Positions 27,953 to 40,951 are shown, numbered from the stretch's first letter. The stretch: 64,000 nucleotides of DNA from Daucus carota subsp. sativus (GCF_001625215.2 NC_030384.2:37668390-37732389), one strand, 5' to 3'. Translations and numbers: made by a program. Notes: generated from the sequence alone by a model not told the origin.

Positions 27953-28372
27953 ATGAAGCATTTTAGCCATCCCCACGTTCTGCATCTCGCGGAAGTAGAC
28001 GAAGGAGATGAAATAGTTTGCTCAGGCTGTGAGCAGTACATTTCAGGCTATGTTGTGAGCTGCACCAACTCAGAATGCAGCTTCTATCTTCACCAATCTT
28101 GCTACAGCTTGTCAAGAACCATCAAACATCCATCTCACCCGGCCCACCATCTGACCCTGGTTACGCAATCTCCCTATGAAATCGGTGAGTTCGTTTGTGA
28201 TGCTTGCGGTGACCAGGGAAGTGCCTTCCATTTTCACTGCTCCACCTGCAAGTTTGATCTGGACCTCAATTGTGCACTTCGTCGCCAGGCTGTGACTCGC
28301 GGCACGGGTCATGTGGTGATCAACACGGCTCATTCGTCCTCCGTTTCGAATCGAAGAAGATCGGCCTGCTAA
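27953..28372 (+). CDS. Small cysteine/histidine-rich DC1-domain protein, single exon
   Basis: A 139-residue protein with two DC1-type (C1-like) zinc-binding modules. The first runs from HPHVLHL (residue 6) through CSGCEQYISGYVVSC, FYLHQSCYSL. The second runs from HPAHHLTL through FVCDACGDQGSAFHFHC, STCKFDLDLNCAL. The pattern HxxxL...CxxC...C..C...HxxC is typical of the plant DC1 family, whose members are implicated in stress and hormone signalling and may bind lipids, RNA or proteins; no function is known for this one. There is no signal peptide or membrane segment. Many DC1 proteins are several hundred residues with more repeats, so this is a short form; no further DC1 coding follows downstream. 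Confidence 0.85.
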   Translation: MKHFSHPHVLHLAEVDEGDEIVCSGCEQYISGYVVSCTNSECSFYLHQSCYSLSRTIKHPSHPAHHLTLVTQSPYEIGEFVCDACGDQGSAFHFHCSTCKFDLDLNCALRRQAVTRGTGHVVINTAHSSSVSNRRRSAC

Positions 28373-28493
28373 TGTTGCTTTGAATCTGCTCTTGCAATGA
28401 TTTTTATGTTTGAATCTGATCCTCTTTGTATTGAATCTACTTCATCCTGTTTTCTTATCCGGGTCCAGGTCCAGGTCCTAATATATGTATGCT

Positions 28494-28591
28494 GGGGACC
28501 GTTAAAAAACATACAGGTTCCTCGCAGTTGGATGAATATCCAGGGGTCTGGATATTTATCCAACGGACAGGAATCTGTGTGTTTTTAACAG
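28494..28591. repeat. About 98-bp near-perfect palindrome
   Basis: Left arm gaccgttaaaaaacatacag pairs with right arm ctgtgtgtttttaacaggtc; the centre ttggatgaatatcca pairs with tggatatttatccaa. It lies 120 bp downstream of the DC1 stop codon, so it may be transcribed with its 3' UTR. It is either a minimal foldback MITE or a hairpin. Confidence 0.75.
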
Positions 28592-29021
28592 GTCCCTTCT
28601 TATCCAGCAGATCAAAATTATTATTCATGTGCCTAGCAAGTACCTTCACGTTCTTGTCAAAAATATGGCTATTTTTTGTCAGGATATTTACACATATTAA
28701 AATATAATAAATAACTTTTATAATCACTCATTGGTAATTTGGTATGTTATGTGCGAGGAAAGTTCTTGTTTATATAAATTTAAGTAATTAAAATAAGTGT
28801 TTATTTTGAATATTTATTATTTCTCATGCATCTTTACCTAACACCTTTTAGAAGGAGGTGACTTGCATATTTCATCGGATAAAAAGTTGTTAATTTAAAA
28901 AAGATACGAAGTAATACGATGCACCTCTCTAGTGACTAGTCTCTACGTTACTCTGCCCCTGCGGGAGTAATTGTTTTAAAAGAAAATAGTTCATGGCTAC
29001 AAATTTCTTTATTAATTAATA
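28592..29021. other. AT-rich spacer
   Basis: Nothing recognised between the palindrome and the Helitron-like end. Confidence 0.4.
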
Positions 29022-30999
29022 CTAGTTGATAACCCGTGCCAAGCACGGGTTTAAATATATTTTAAGAATTTGTTCTTTATTGGAACAATAATATTTTTTA
29101 ATTACATGATCATATTTTTATTACACCTATTTAAATTATTGTTTTTAAATGATATTTATATTATTGTTATTTAATATAAGACTTTCTATATATTATAATT
29201 TGATCCTACTTTAAATTTATTTCATAACGATATGCGTTCCCGTTCTATGAAGTCCAAAAAATAGGAGTATTGGAGTCCATAATTATTTAAAAATAATCTA
29301 CTCGTTTCAATTTTAATTTTTTTAGTCTACAATATTTGGAAACATCTACAGGTTATGTTCCATAATATAATCGTTGCAATTAAAAGATAAAACAATTATT
29401 TTACAAATCACTAAACATTATATATGTTCTAAAATATGACTCATAAGTAAAATAATAATTGTTAATGTTGAAAATTTTTAATGATTAATTGATAATTACA
29501 TATTTAAAACTACTTGAAGATGGTAAATTATATATAAATTTGAATAATTAAAGATATTATTTATGATTAAACTAAAAGATTATGACTGTTACTTACTGCG
29601 GCTTAAATGCGGATTTTATGAAACTTAACTCTAATAGTATGTTTTATTTTAGTGAAATTACTATGTTGTTTAATGATTTTTAAATTGTGAAAATAATATT
29701 CAAGATCAACACATATAAATTCGTTTACAGCGTTTTTAATCTTGAACAAAAATTCAAGATATCAAATATTTTGACGTATGTCGAGAGTTTCGGTTCTTTT
29801 ATTATATGTTGCCATATGAACAATCACTTCATTTTCTTTGAGTTTCTATTTGTCAAGTCAGTGCTACCACCGCCTTATTCGTCTTTATCGCAATCTTCTG
29901 AAAAACACTGAATGATAATAATTATTATCATTAAAAAATATATGACCAAGTTTTTTGGCACTTTGGTATCAATATTGAATCTTGTTTATTTTAATTCTGA
30001 AATATGATAGAAATTTTATAGATTTGTTTCGTAAATTAAATTGTATGAGTTTTAAAAATTAAAATGAATATTTGACGTATGTCTAGAGTTTCGGTTCTTT
30101 TGTCATATGTTGCAATATGGACAATGACTTCATTTTCATTGAGTTTCTATTTGTCAAGTCAGTGTTACCACCACCTTATTCGTATTTATCGCAATCTTCT
30201 GAAAAACACTTAATGATAATAATAATTATTATTATTATTAAAAAAATATATGATCAAGTTTTTTGGTACTTTAGTATCAATATTGAATCTTGTTTATTTT
30301 AATTCTGAAATATGATAGAAATTTTATAAATTTATTTCATAAATTAAATTGTATGATTTTTAAAAATTAAAACGAATAATTTTGTTGACATTATTATTCT
30401 ATTGATATGATATTATAGTAATATCAATATGAACTCTTTATTTATTTGAACTCTGAAGTATGCTAAAAGATTTATAAAGTTTTTCATATATTAAATTATT
30501 TGAGTTTTAAAAAATTAAAACAAATAATTTTGTTGGTAATATATTTTTATTAGTGAGATATACAAAATCCTGTCAAATATAGAAGTTTTTTGATAATAGT
30601 AATAATTATTAAATAAAAAATAATATGATAATAGCCAAATTTTGATATGAATTTTATAGACCGTTTCATAAGTTAAATTGTTAGCGATGTAACTGTGCGG
30701 ATAGAATAAATATTATATTTTTATAGTAGTATAATATTCTTAACCAATAATAAAATTTAAAATCAGAATCAATATAAAGATATTTTCATAAATTCTAATC
30801 AATATAGTAGTGTTTCACTGTCCTAATGAATATCGAGGTCTTTAATAATAAAATTGTATTCAATATAAAAGTCTTTTGATAATAATATAATAATGACTAT
30901 AAAATCCTAATCAATATGAAAGTGACCAAATTTCGGTACTTTTGGTACCGATGTTCCAATGAAATGTGGTTTCGCTTATTAATAAAGGGTATTAATGTA
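29022..30999 (-). mobile_element. Helitron-like non-autonomous element (3' end at 29022)
   Basis: Read on the minus strand, the left edge has a hairpin with 8-bp arms, acccgtgc ttg gcacgggt (29032-29050), then tatcaa and CTAG, followed by T. That is the Helitron 3' terminus (hairpin, CTRR, insertion before T). No rep/helicase coding is seen. The 5' end is not certain; I place it near cttattaataaagggtat around 30970-30999. The interior carries tandem repeats. Very AT-rich. Confidence 0.6.
29771..30540. repeat. Tandem repeat of about 301 bp inside the Helitron-like element
   Basis: The phrase ttgacgtatgtcgagagttt at 29771 returns at 30072 with minor changes, and the next 250 bases also match (gtcaagtcagtgctaccacc, ttatcgcaatcttctgaaaa, ttctgaaatatgatagaaat). 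A third partial copy covers about 30360-30540. The small frames in each unit are repeat-derived, not genes. Confidence 0.8.
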
Positions 31000-32768
31000 A
31001 TAAATTTTGACCGGAATAAAATCATGTATTCACATAAATAATATTTATTAAAGTATTTTATTTTAATTGTTATGTTATTTTATATAAAATTTTGTAACTA
31101 ATTATATGTGCTACTCATTTTAAGACAATTGCATGTTTGTTTTTAAATTATTTATTTAATACAAAGGCATTTTCATATTGGACATTTGGACTATTGGTAG
31201 AGCACAATAGAAGGGCCTTGAGCAAAGGTTTTCCTGGACAATCGAGTAGTGTGCCATTCCCAAATTTCTACAAAGGCCTGATAAAGCCCACAACCGTTGG
31301 CCTTTTTATAGAACATACAATCACATTTTGATTTCTTGACGCTTGTGAGTTGTTAGGAATTGTCGACCAAAAATTATCCGCCGAATATCTGGAGTCGTAC
31401 AAGTTTTGGCATCCATTTTATATTTACTTGAATGTAGTAGTTTGTTTTATATCTTTTACCAAATTTGAGAGGTTAAAGACATATTTTTATATGTTATTTT
31501 TTATTTTTTCCGAAGAAAAGTTTAATTTATTTAGAAAATTATTTTTAAAAATAATGTGTAGGATTAGAGAGTAGGTTTAATCAGTTGTATATATAGCTAC
31601 ATTCCTCTTTAGTTCTAGTTAGTAGTTTTAGTTCTTATGTAAAGCATTCTATAGTGAGCTGATATGGTGTAAACATGATGATATAGTAATGAAAGCTTGA
31701 TTGTTCTTTAGCATTATTTACATAGCAAAATTTCAAGTTTAACATAGACAACAATCTCTGTCAATAAAAATATGACATTTAATAATTGTTATAATATATC
31801 CATAAACTAAAGATTCTTAATCAAAATATGTTTTTTTTATTATATTCTACTTTTTATTAGAGTAATTATTCCAATACTTTCTCAATAATCTGATACTTTT
31901 TACTCATTTTATTCCAAAATAATAGTCACTCTAATTTTCTGCATGTAATTTAAAATGTAAATACATATTCTAATATATTATTTTCTTAAAATCTTTTTTC
32001 TGTATAAATATATATATATGTATATATTAAAATTTTATTTCGGAGGAAAAAAAATGATATACAACCATATATTTTATAACCTAAAATAAGTGATAAAAAT
32101 ATTCAAACTCAGTTGGGACTTCTATAAAACACTCCTCGTAACTATACTAGCTAGCTACGAGTACATCATAACCTAGCGAGTATTGTAAATCAACAACTAA
32201 ACGAATACCGTAAACCAACACCTTACTAAACGCACGAACAATATAATTCAACATCACATTAAATTAAAGTACAATTTACGTACAGAATTGTTTTACATAA
32301 ATAAACGGTTCATTTTCCCACCAACCGGAACAAGACCAGACCACAAATGTGTGTGGTTTGTAGCGATTTATAGGCGATGTCGATCGTGACCTCAAACAAG
32401 GTTCAAGTTTGTCTCCTTGACGGTCAAGTTTGAGTAGTGTAAAAAAATTGTTCGAACTCAACTCGATTATAAAATAATTATATATATATATATAAAATAT
32501 TAAATATATTAATTTTAGCACTGATATACATATATAATACTCCGAATGTATGTTTATTTGATCAAAATTAGAAAAAAAGAAGCAGAAATGATGTTCGTTA
32601 TATTGCTCTCTAGCTCATTCTTCATATTTTATAGCACCTAAACAAAATTTCAAGGAGAGCCAGGATGGTGCAGTTCATAAAACTGGAACTATTTTCTATG
32701 TACTGATCCAACATAATACACTACTAGTATGAACTAGCTAGTAGTAAATTATAATAAATAAACGACCA
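31000..32768. other. AT-rich spacer downstream of MYB, no gene
   Basis: Contains an (AT)n tract near 32480 and the MYB 3' UTR at the right side. Two short overlapping frames near 31137-31574 have no family features. Confidence 0.45.
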
Positions 32769-34188
32769 TCAAGAATTCAGAGATTCAACACCAAGAAAAT
32801 CTATGAAGGGGATCTCCTTCTGTATGATGGATTCATCTTCCCTTACTTGCTGATTGTTACCTAGACTCACCATGGCCCTATTCATGCTTTCTTGATCACC
32901 ATGCTTAGAGTGTAGCATCTTGTAACCCGAGATTGCCCGTGAACCAAAATCGCGGTATAATGTACCTCGACTAACCGAAGGACTCAGATGATAGGGGTGA
33001 TGTAAAAGAGGCGTGCTTGAGGAAGCACTGCCTCTAAAAAATTCATTTGAGCTGGAATAATTTACGCCGCCTCTATCTGCGTTACCTGCATGATCCTTGG
33101 AAGCTGATGGTCTGAAGTTCCACGAAGTACTCGAATCCATTTTCTTATAATTCTGGAACTCCAGGAAATGAGTGTTGGTGCAGCAAATTTTTGAGCTATT
33201 ATTATTCGGACGATGAACATGATCAGGAGCACTAATTAAATCGGGGCAGCTTCGTTTGCCACATAGCTTGGATTGTTCTCTTTGTTTTCGTGCCATGATT
33301 ACATGCCAGTGATTCTTGACAGCATTATCAGTTCGGCCTGGAAACAGTCTAGATATATGCGCCCATTTGTTTCCGTGTATTCGGTGAGCTGCAAGCAGCC
33401 GCTCTTCCTCCTCTTCTGTAAAAGGCTTCCTGTTGATTCTCGGGTCTAGCTGATTAAACCACCTCAATCTGCAGCTCTTCCCTGCAGATCAAATTTAATC
33501 TAAACATTATTAAACTAAAATACATAGAACCCATGAATTATTATTTGTTTTATTTTTTAATTTTTTAGTTATGATTCTTATATGTAAAGCTGTAAACGAA
33601 CTGAATTCGAACAAAGTTTTACCGAACTCGAACATAATCTGAACCAAATAAGCTTACCGAACAGTTCAGTTCGTTTCCAGCTTTACTGGCTATATGGTTC
33701 TTACTAAAGTGTGACATATGCATGACTCTCATTATTATCAATTTACATATATTAGTTCTTGAGTAAGAAGAGATCAACATGGTATATTAAAACTTCATAA
33801 GACCGTTAAGTTTGTTATCAGAAATCATATTTTATTGCCTAGTAAACTCTGACATAGGCATATCTTCATACTTATACAAAAATTTAAGCAAGATAGGTAA
33901 CAGATATCTACGTTCCTAATAAACAAAAGATCAAGAACATCAAATGACATTTCATCATCATAAATTTCATCACCGTAAATAGGCCAGTTTGTTGTAGTGT
34001 CAGATGAATATTGAAGAACACTATATACCTGATCTTCCTTGCAACTTCTCAGCAATAGAATTCCAGTTCTGGGGCCCATACCGCGCGACGAGCTGCCGGA
34101 GCTTATCATCCTCAGCAGGCCTCCAGTGTCCACGTGGACAAGAGGGGGCATCATCAGCACTAGAGCCCCCACCGGTCTGATCATCCAT
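32769..34188 (-). CDS. R2R3-MYB transcription factor, subgroup 21 type (MYB52/56/105/117-like), two exons
   Basis: The exons are 34029-34188 and 32769-33481, giving 873 nt and 290 residues. The junction falls in GRSG/KSCRLRW, a usual MYB intron site. R2 starts at about residue 19 (RGHWRPAEDDKLRQLV) and has its tryptophans in GHW, QNW and LRW. R3 runs FTEEEEERLLAAHRIHGNKW, then ISRLFPGRTDNAVKNHWHVI, with Phe in place of the first Trp as in all R2R3 proteins. The signature FNQLDPRINRKPFTEEEEER and HWHVIMAR point to subgroup 21, whose members regulate secondary wall formation, organ boundaries or ABA response. It is nuclear by family. The C-terminal region is Ser-rich and otherwise unfamiliar, so the exact orthologue is open. 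The 5' UTR side (34250-34320) is GA-rich. Confidence 0.92.
33586..33684. mobile_element. Tiny foldback element in the MYB intron
   Basis: About 99 bp: aaagctgtaaacgaactgaa at the left pairs with ttcagttcgtttccagcttt at the right, with a further gaacaaag / cgaac theme inside. It lies inside the single intron (33482-34028). No clear target duplication. Confidence 0.6.
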
Positions 34189-35596
34189 GTAAATAAGTGT
34201 ATATCGGTTGAGCTTAATTATATTTGATCATGTAATTAATATTAATGAGGTGAAAAGAGACGAGACAGAGAGAGAGGGAGGGAGAGAGAAGAAGGTCTTA
34301 AAGAAGGAAAGAATCACCAAACAAGAGGAACAAGGAAAGGTGCTGGGGTTGCTATTAGGGTTATGGATGGGCAGTCACTTTAGTTGGTTTTACACGACAA
34401 ATAGGAGCTTATTAACTACAACAAGCTTTTGTGTCCTTGTACATACAATGACACTTTCTTACTAAGAGCTTTAACCACATCATTTTTTATGTAATTGTTT
34501 TATTATGAATTAATCTGTTTTTGTTTAGGTACAAGACTTGTGGACTTTTAAACCTATGTTATATAACAGTTCTGTGGGTAGTAGTAGTTGGATACTTTCT
34601 ACATAATTTTTTTTATGTTTTTATGTGTGCTTAGCCTTCTTACTGTACCTAATTAATAAGTAATGCTATTTTATGTGTTAATTAATTAAGTGTTTGCTAA
34701 TTTTTATATAAAAAATTTTTTAGTCACAGGATAGATTAATCCTTTTATCTCGTTAAATCATGATCAAATGAATATAATTATTCAACTTGTATTCATATAA
34801 CAACTGTTTTAACTCATGTGTTATGTTTAGCTTTTAATTATCAAGCCCTAGTTTTTTTCTCTCAAAAGAGAGTGAGTACTTATAACGTGCTGACCAAAGA
34901 AAATGGGAAAATATATAAATAAAAGGTTTATATACACATGCATGAGAAATTTTGTTAAAAGAAAAGTACCTGCGAATAATGTAAATCGGAAAGCAAGTAG
35001 CGCAAGTCTGCAACAAATAATCTAATTAAGAAAAAATCAATAATGATGGCCATTAAGGTCAAACTAACTAATCATATATATTTAAGGTGTTTATGCTTAT
35101 CTAATCAGAACATTTTTCATATTCATATGACGCTACTGCATGAGTATGACATATATTTTGACCCCTTAAAACTCATATTAATTACTATATAATATAATAT
35201 AATTATCCAGCAAGTTATCTCAGTATATATATTTTGTCACGGACATATATACCATACTTATTTGTCAAGTATTATTTTCACTCCACTTCCGAAAATTGAA
35301 CTTACTCCTGACAGAAAAAAAAAAAATTGAACTTACAGAAGTCGAGAATTGAAATATTATTAACATAGTAAGGGTGTATAATATATATTATGCATGTTTC
35401 GCTCACCTTAACAATTAATGAAGCTAAGAATATATTTCAGAAATAGTTTATATATTTATATAATATTTTTAATTAATAATAAGTATTTGATAATTGTCCT
35501 ACTTTTCACTTGCAAAAAACTAATTTTTTTTTAAAGATACGTATTCTTTTTCATGAACCTTCTTTAAAATGAAATAACTTATTTTAGATAAATATA
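34189..35596. other. MYB upstream region
   Basis: The first 150 bases hold a purine-rich agagagaggg tract likely in the 5' UTR or core promoter. The remainder is AT-rich with no gene. Confidence 0.45.
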
Positions 35597-35816
35597 CCCT
35601 CTCTGTTTTTTTAATATATGACTTTTGACTTTTTGGCACACACTTTTAATTGTTTTGACCGGGTAGTTAAAAGTATTTATTTTTAAAATTTTCTTTATCT
35701 GAATAAAAATATGTAATCAAGATTTTAATTTAAAAAAATATCAATTGAAAATAATAATTTTTATTATCCGGTCAACTCGTGGCCAAGTCAAAAACGTCAT
35801 AAAAAAACAGAGGGAG
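35597..35816. mobile_element. Stowaway-type MITE, family with ttggcacacactttta
   Basis: Ends ccctctctgttttttt / aaaaaaacagaggg with TA at both sides. The interior ttttggcacacacttttaa and ccggtcaact recur in the copy at 41146-41379. Length is 220 bp. Confidence 0.85.
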
Positions 35817-36618
35817 TATATGTTAAGACAAACCGGACGTGAAAAAATGAAAAATCAAACGCGATAGCTATGACACGAGGACCACATCGGCTGTGGCAAT
35901 ACATATATGTACAAAAATATGATATGATGATGATCCAGTAACGCAATAAGATATCAGAAGAGACCTCCTAACCGGTATATAAAAATTGAAATCGAAGTAG
36001 CTTACTCTTCTCAGGTAAACACGAATATCTGATTAAGACTAATGATTACAAAGTTGGACCTTAATCAAAGTTGTTAAGTTTAATATATGATGGACATTTT
36101 CTCGTTGATCGTTATTACACCTGTACACATCTCCGTTACAAGAGTTTCTCGTATTATCATTTTGTTTAATAAAAAACAATAAAAAACTCAAGCACATACT
36201 TGCAATCTTGCATAGTGACTTGACTAGAGGTGTTTGCCTGGGAAGCCCGGGATTTAAGTCTATCTCCGCTATTAAGCTGAAAAATGTCTATTTGTGTAAT
36301 AAATAAGAAGTCAATTTAAAGTCAGAAGTAAGCCAGAAACTAGCTTAAAGACATAAATTAGTTTCAGGTACTTTTTTAAGTGGCGAAATTTTTTTGAACT
36401 TTTTTTAAATAAAAATTACTCATAAATCATAAGTTACTCATAAACACTTTTATTTTTCTTATTATATTTATAATAACTCATAAATCATTCATAAGCCAAA
36501 ATTATCCAAACAGTCATTTTAAGCTGTCAGTTTATCAAATAAATCACGTTAAATCATAAGTCACGTTAAGTCATAATTCATATCTTCAGCCAAAGGGGCC
36601 GTAGAATATCGATTGCAT
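35817..36618. other. AT-rich spacer
   Basis: No gene. Segment 36340-36570 contains repeated cataaatcataagt / taagtcat phrases that look like transposon debris. Confidence 0.4.
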
Positions 36619-36627
36619 ATAATTTAT

Positions 36628-36820
36628 GGGTCTTTCTAGTGTGTGCCCAAGGGCACACATTAAGCACTAAATTTAATGGGTTTAGTGGATTTTGATTGGT
36701 GGAGTTTGGTGTAAATGCAGGGGGCCATCCATATTTATGATTATATGACCAATAAGAATGCACCAAACTCATTAAATTTAGTGCTTAGTGTGTGCCCTTG
36801 GGCACACCATAGAAAAACCG
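36628..36820. mobile_element. Mutator-type MITE, copy 2, inverted relative to copy 1
   Basis: A 193-bp element flanked by the 9-bp direct repeat ataatttat (36619-36627 and 36821-36829). It is the reverse complement of the element at 4347-4540 with few differences; both ends carry the palindrome gtgtgcccaagggcacac. Confidence 0.88.
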
Positions 36821-36829
36821 ATAATTTAT

Positions 36830-38598
36830 TATAAATTATATAAAACTGGTAGGCAGTCAAAGCACGTAGTGATACAAAACCATGTTAACAAAATTTTGCA
36901 GATGGCTGGTTAATTGTACGAATAAAATTAACAGAATTTTGTTTAATGAATAAAATATTTGATTTCTTAACTGATTAATATTTCTTACCCCACGAAATCG
37001 AACTCTCCTCACCGATATATATCCACAAATAAGTGGGTATATTAGTTATGTTGATTCATTAACATCAACACTTAATCAAGTAAACAAGACATTATCTGGT
37101 GGTTGGTGCTAGATCGATTTCTAAGTACTATAATTAATAATATATGTTACTTGCTTGCACATTTGTTGTTTGTACCCTTTTCAAGTTTTGTCATTTGTAC
37201 CTCAACTTCTCTCCATCTTTCTAGTTCTAAGCTTAATTAACTTCATATCTTGACTTAACCAAGCGATATATAACTCTATGAATATAATGTCTTATGGCAG
37301 ATAAGATCCTCTAAAAGTCGGAATAATATACGTACATGGAAGACCTATTAAGGGGGGAGAGTGGGTTCCAATTGACAAACTTTTATATACAAGAAAAATG
37401 TAAGAGATAATTTATCCCCGTAAAATTTATTAGCCCAATATAATTTATATTATATGTAATGAATTCAAATCATGTTAACCTTGATGTATGAAATATTTTC
37501 TTCTTGTCGGTGATTTTTTTGGTACAAGTTACTCCTCCTCAATTCAAATTCTGGACATATATAAAATTGTAAAAATTAAATTAACCTCACAAATTTTTAA
37601 TATTATATATAATAATTCATATAATATAAATTCAATATATTGAAATACATTTTGTATTCGTCAAAAAAAAAAAAAAAAATCCTGCTCCGACACTTGTATG
37701 CATGTTCTTCAATTTAAGGTTCGGTGACAAAAACCTTATCCAATTATATAACGTAATATTGGAGTCACTAAATGTTTATATTGACTTTATGCCCTGAGTT
37801 TTAAGTGACAGTGGTTTAAAAAATATTTATTTATATAATAAATTAGAAATTAATTTAAATTAAAATCAAGTTAAACACTGTTTTTTAAAATCAAAAATCA
37901 GCAGAATATTTTTAAAACAGTTTATTTTGTTCTTATAATTTTTTAATAAAAATCAATATTATCACTCAAATAATTAATTTTTTAAAATTTGTTTTTAGTA
38001 TTATTTTTTAATATTTCATAAGTTATCTATGAATATAAAATTAACCCAACAAAAAATTTATACTACAAATATATCGTATCAGATTAATATAAATAATTTA
38101 TTTATTTTAGTTACCCAAATACACTCTTAAACTACTACAAATGTATCAGAAATTAAGTTTACTACGAAAAATTCTGAAATTCGAGTATCTACGAAGTACA
38201 GCTAAATTACAAACGTTAAAATCATCTAATTTTCAAAATTTGTTTATAGATGAAAATATATTCATATAGATGATTGCACGTGTAACTTTTATAAATGCGC
38301 CTGCTTACAAAATACAATGAAAAACTAAAGTATGAAACCTAGGTTCTTCTTTGACAGAAATAGAAACAGGTGCTTAATATCCGCCAAAGCATTTTGCGGA
38401 GAAAATAGTTTTTCAATGCAGACATTATGGTTGGGATGGAAGACAAGACTCCAGACCAACCCATGCAGCAGTAAGAGATTTGTTACACAAATGAACTGGG
38501 TTGAAATTATGTTCACGGAGTAGAATCTCTTTGAAATATCGCAAATTTGGTGACTCTATTCTACACGCACAGTTTGCTGAATTTTCGGACATAATAGT
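36830..38598. other. AT-rich spacer, no gene
   Basis: Contains an A run at 37663-37679. Two opposing 63-codon frames overlap at 38325-38523 and match nothing known. No structural repeats that I can define. Confidence 0.45.
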
Positions 38599-39343
38599 AG
38601 GGCTGTAAAATGATCAGATGATACCGGGCAGGGTAGAGTATGAGCTGGTTCGGCTCGGTTTCTGAATAAAACCGGAACTGCAACCGGTTATTAAAATCGA
38701 AAACCGCAACCACCGGACCGAATCGTCCCTGTTCAATTGTAATCGGCTCGGTTTCAGACTTTCAGTTACAAAACTGACAATTTTTATTATATAAAAGCTC
38801 TTTAATCTTATTATAAATCTAAAACCTAACTATGACTATCAAGTTCTACAAGAAAACATGATATAGTTCAACTATCCGCATAAACGGTCTGATTTTTATA
38901 CATGCATCACAGGATGGTAGAATAGGAAACAATAAAAAATACCACATTCTTTGTATAATGGAGTAGCACAGCATACTGTTCCGTTGGAATTTAAAATTAT
39001 ATTATAAGTCTAAATGAATATTAAACTGTTGGACTTGCACAGTGTATTACAAGTTTAAATGAATTAATAGTGGACCAACTTATAATATATGATACATTTA
39101 TCTATTTGTAATTATTTTTAAATTCATATAAATTATTTATGTGTATATATTAAATTATTTAGATAGTCGGTTCGGTTCGGATTTTTTCGGTTTGGTTTTA
39201 ACCAATAATCGGAACCGAACCGGCAAACCCATAACAGCGGTTCGATTATAAATTTTCGGTTTCGGTTCGGCTCGATTTTTTTCAGCTTGGTTTTTAACGT
39301 TTTTCACCGGTTTCGGTTGTTTTTTGATTTTTTGCTCAGCCTT
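38599..39343. mobile_element. hAT-like remnant rich in ggttcggttcgg
   Basis: It opens agggctgtaaaatga and closes tttttgctcagcctt, a short inverted match (arGGCTG). Sub-terminal zones at 38630-38760 and 39160-39320 are complementary in theme (accggaactgcaaccgg versus ggttcggttcggatttt). The interior is AT-rich without coding. The ends are plausible; flanking duplication is weak. Confidence 0.5.
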
Positions 39344-40210
39344 AATACGGGTATACCTCTGCTCAAGTATTAGATCATATTATTTTTAGTTTGTACAGAT
39401 TTGTGTCCGAGATCATTTTATTCGGATATAATCTGATTCTGGATATTTGGGTATTTTATATGTATCATCTTATAAAATATATTTCAGAAAAATCAATATT
39501 TCGTTAACTATCTTAAACCATGATTTAGTGTGGTATCATGGTCGTTCATAACCGAAAGTTTCTAAAAAATTTACCCTTTTCTTAAGAGTTAATCGTGAAA
39601 GTGAGTATGAGCTTAACAAGACATGTATATATATATTAAATATTAAAATATAATTTTAACTAAATATATATAATATAAAAAGTAGATAAAAATAATGAAC
39701 AATCAGAATAATATCAAAATATTCATAATATATTTTAGTATACTGCTGTGAAGCCTGCTCAGTCGACTAGCTGACTGATTGTCCGCATGCTGCAGATAGA
39801 ATGCGGAAACTGCATCCGCGTTTCGTATACCAGAAAGAAATGCATCTAAACATATGATGTTATTGAAGAAAACTACCAAAAGTTTGACCACATGTTTGAT
39901 TTTACTGCATGAGTGAAGAATTTATGCTGCAGTTTACAAGTTTGCGAGAACTAACAAGTTTCACCGATTTAATAGTAGTAAGACACGAGTAAATAGAATC
40001 TTCTGAAGAACGTATTCAACTCTGCAATAGAAGTGGCCAGTGGGTTTCGCCTTTTCGGTAAAAGGGTTCTGGGGATTTAATAACTGGGATTTATCGTAAT
40101 TTTTTTAAAAGAAACTGTGGGATGGAGAGAGGGAGTACTGTTTTTAGGAACGCAGGGTTAATCTTAATCACCGTCCATTTTAATTCGGAATTAATTTTCT
40201 TGGCAATTTA
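39344..40210. other. Spacer, no gene
   Basis: Nothing beyond short frames without family resemblance. Confidence 0.4.
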
Positions 40211-40604
40211 GAGCATCTCCAACCACTGAAAACCTTTGGCTAAAAAATGAGTTGGCATACTTAAAATAAAAAAAAATAGCCAATAGCTCGAAAAACTCAA
40301 CTCTAACCCTGCTCAGCTGTTGTCTATAAATTTAGCCAACCTCTTATGGATAGCTAAATTTGTCGAACCTCTACAGGTTTGTAAGAAATCTGTAGGAAGA
40401 TTGCACATCATTTATTATCCTATTGAACTGATATATTCTATTTTAACAATCTAAAATATTAATAACATATTATTTTTAAATTATAACCAACCAATATAAC
40501 CAATATCATTGAAGCAAAATTTCTTACAGGTTCAGCAAATTTTACATAATGCCTTACAGGTCCCATTTAGCCAACGATTATAGCTAACGCCGTTGGAGAT
40601 GCTC
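40211..40604. mobile_element. Tourist-like MITE, family I copy 2
   Basis: Ends gagcatctccaac / gttggagatgctc, TTA on both sides (40208-40210 and 40605-40607). It matches the element at 22615-23003 over most of its length. Confidence 0.88.
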
Positions 40605-40607
40605 TTA

Positions 40608-40951
40608 GAGCATCTCCAGCAGTGTCTTAGTGTATTCCTTATAAATATTATAAAATATTGAATCTTAGTGATTTAGGACAAGATTTTGTATTTCAACTCC
40701 AACAATTATCCTTATAATTCATTCCTTATTATTATTATAATAATAAATTTGGAAAGAGATTGATAAAAGATGGAAGGAAGAGAGAGAAAATAAGTTACAA
40801 TAAGAGAGAGAAATGATTTTTTTAATTAAAGAAATCAAATAAGGCACTAGTGATTTAAGGAACCTCTAAGACACTGTTGGAGCACTAATTTATGTCACAT
40901 TCCTTATAATTGGACTTAGGACATGATATAGGGAAGCTGCTGGAGTTGCTC
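40608..40951. mobile_element. Tourist-like MITE, family III
   Basis: Ends gagcatctccagcag / ctgctggagttgctc, TTA on both sides (40605-40607 and 40952-40954). It shares its left TTA with the preceding element. The interior atttaggacaagattttgta relates it to the nested element at 17601. Confidence 0.87.

Noticed and set aside
29687-30302. Two similar 61-74 codon frames containing KSVLPPPYSSLSQSSEKH-like sequence
   Set aside because: They repeat because they lie in the 301-bp tandem unit of the Helitron-like element.
34039-34227. Plus-strand frame opposite MYB exon 1, and the minus-strand 119-codon frame at 33825-34184
   Set aside because: The second is the wrong frame of MYB exon 1; the correct frame gives the R2 repeat. 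The first is antisense to it.
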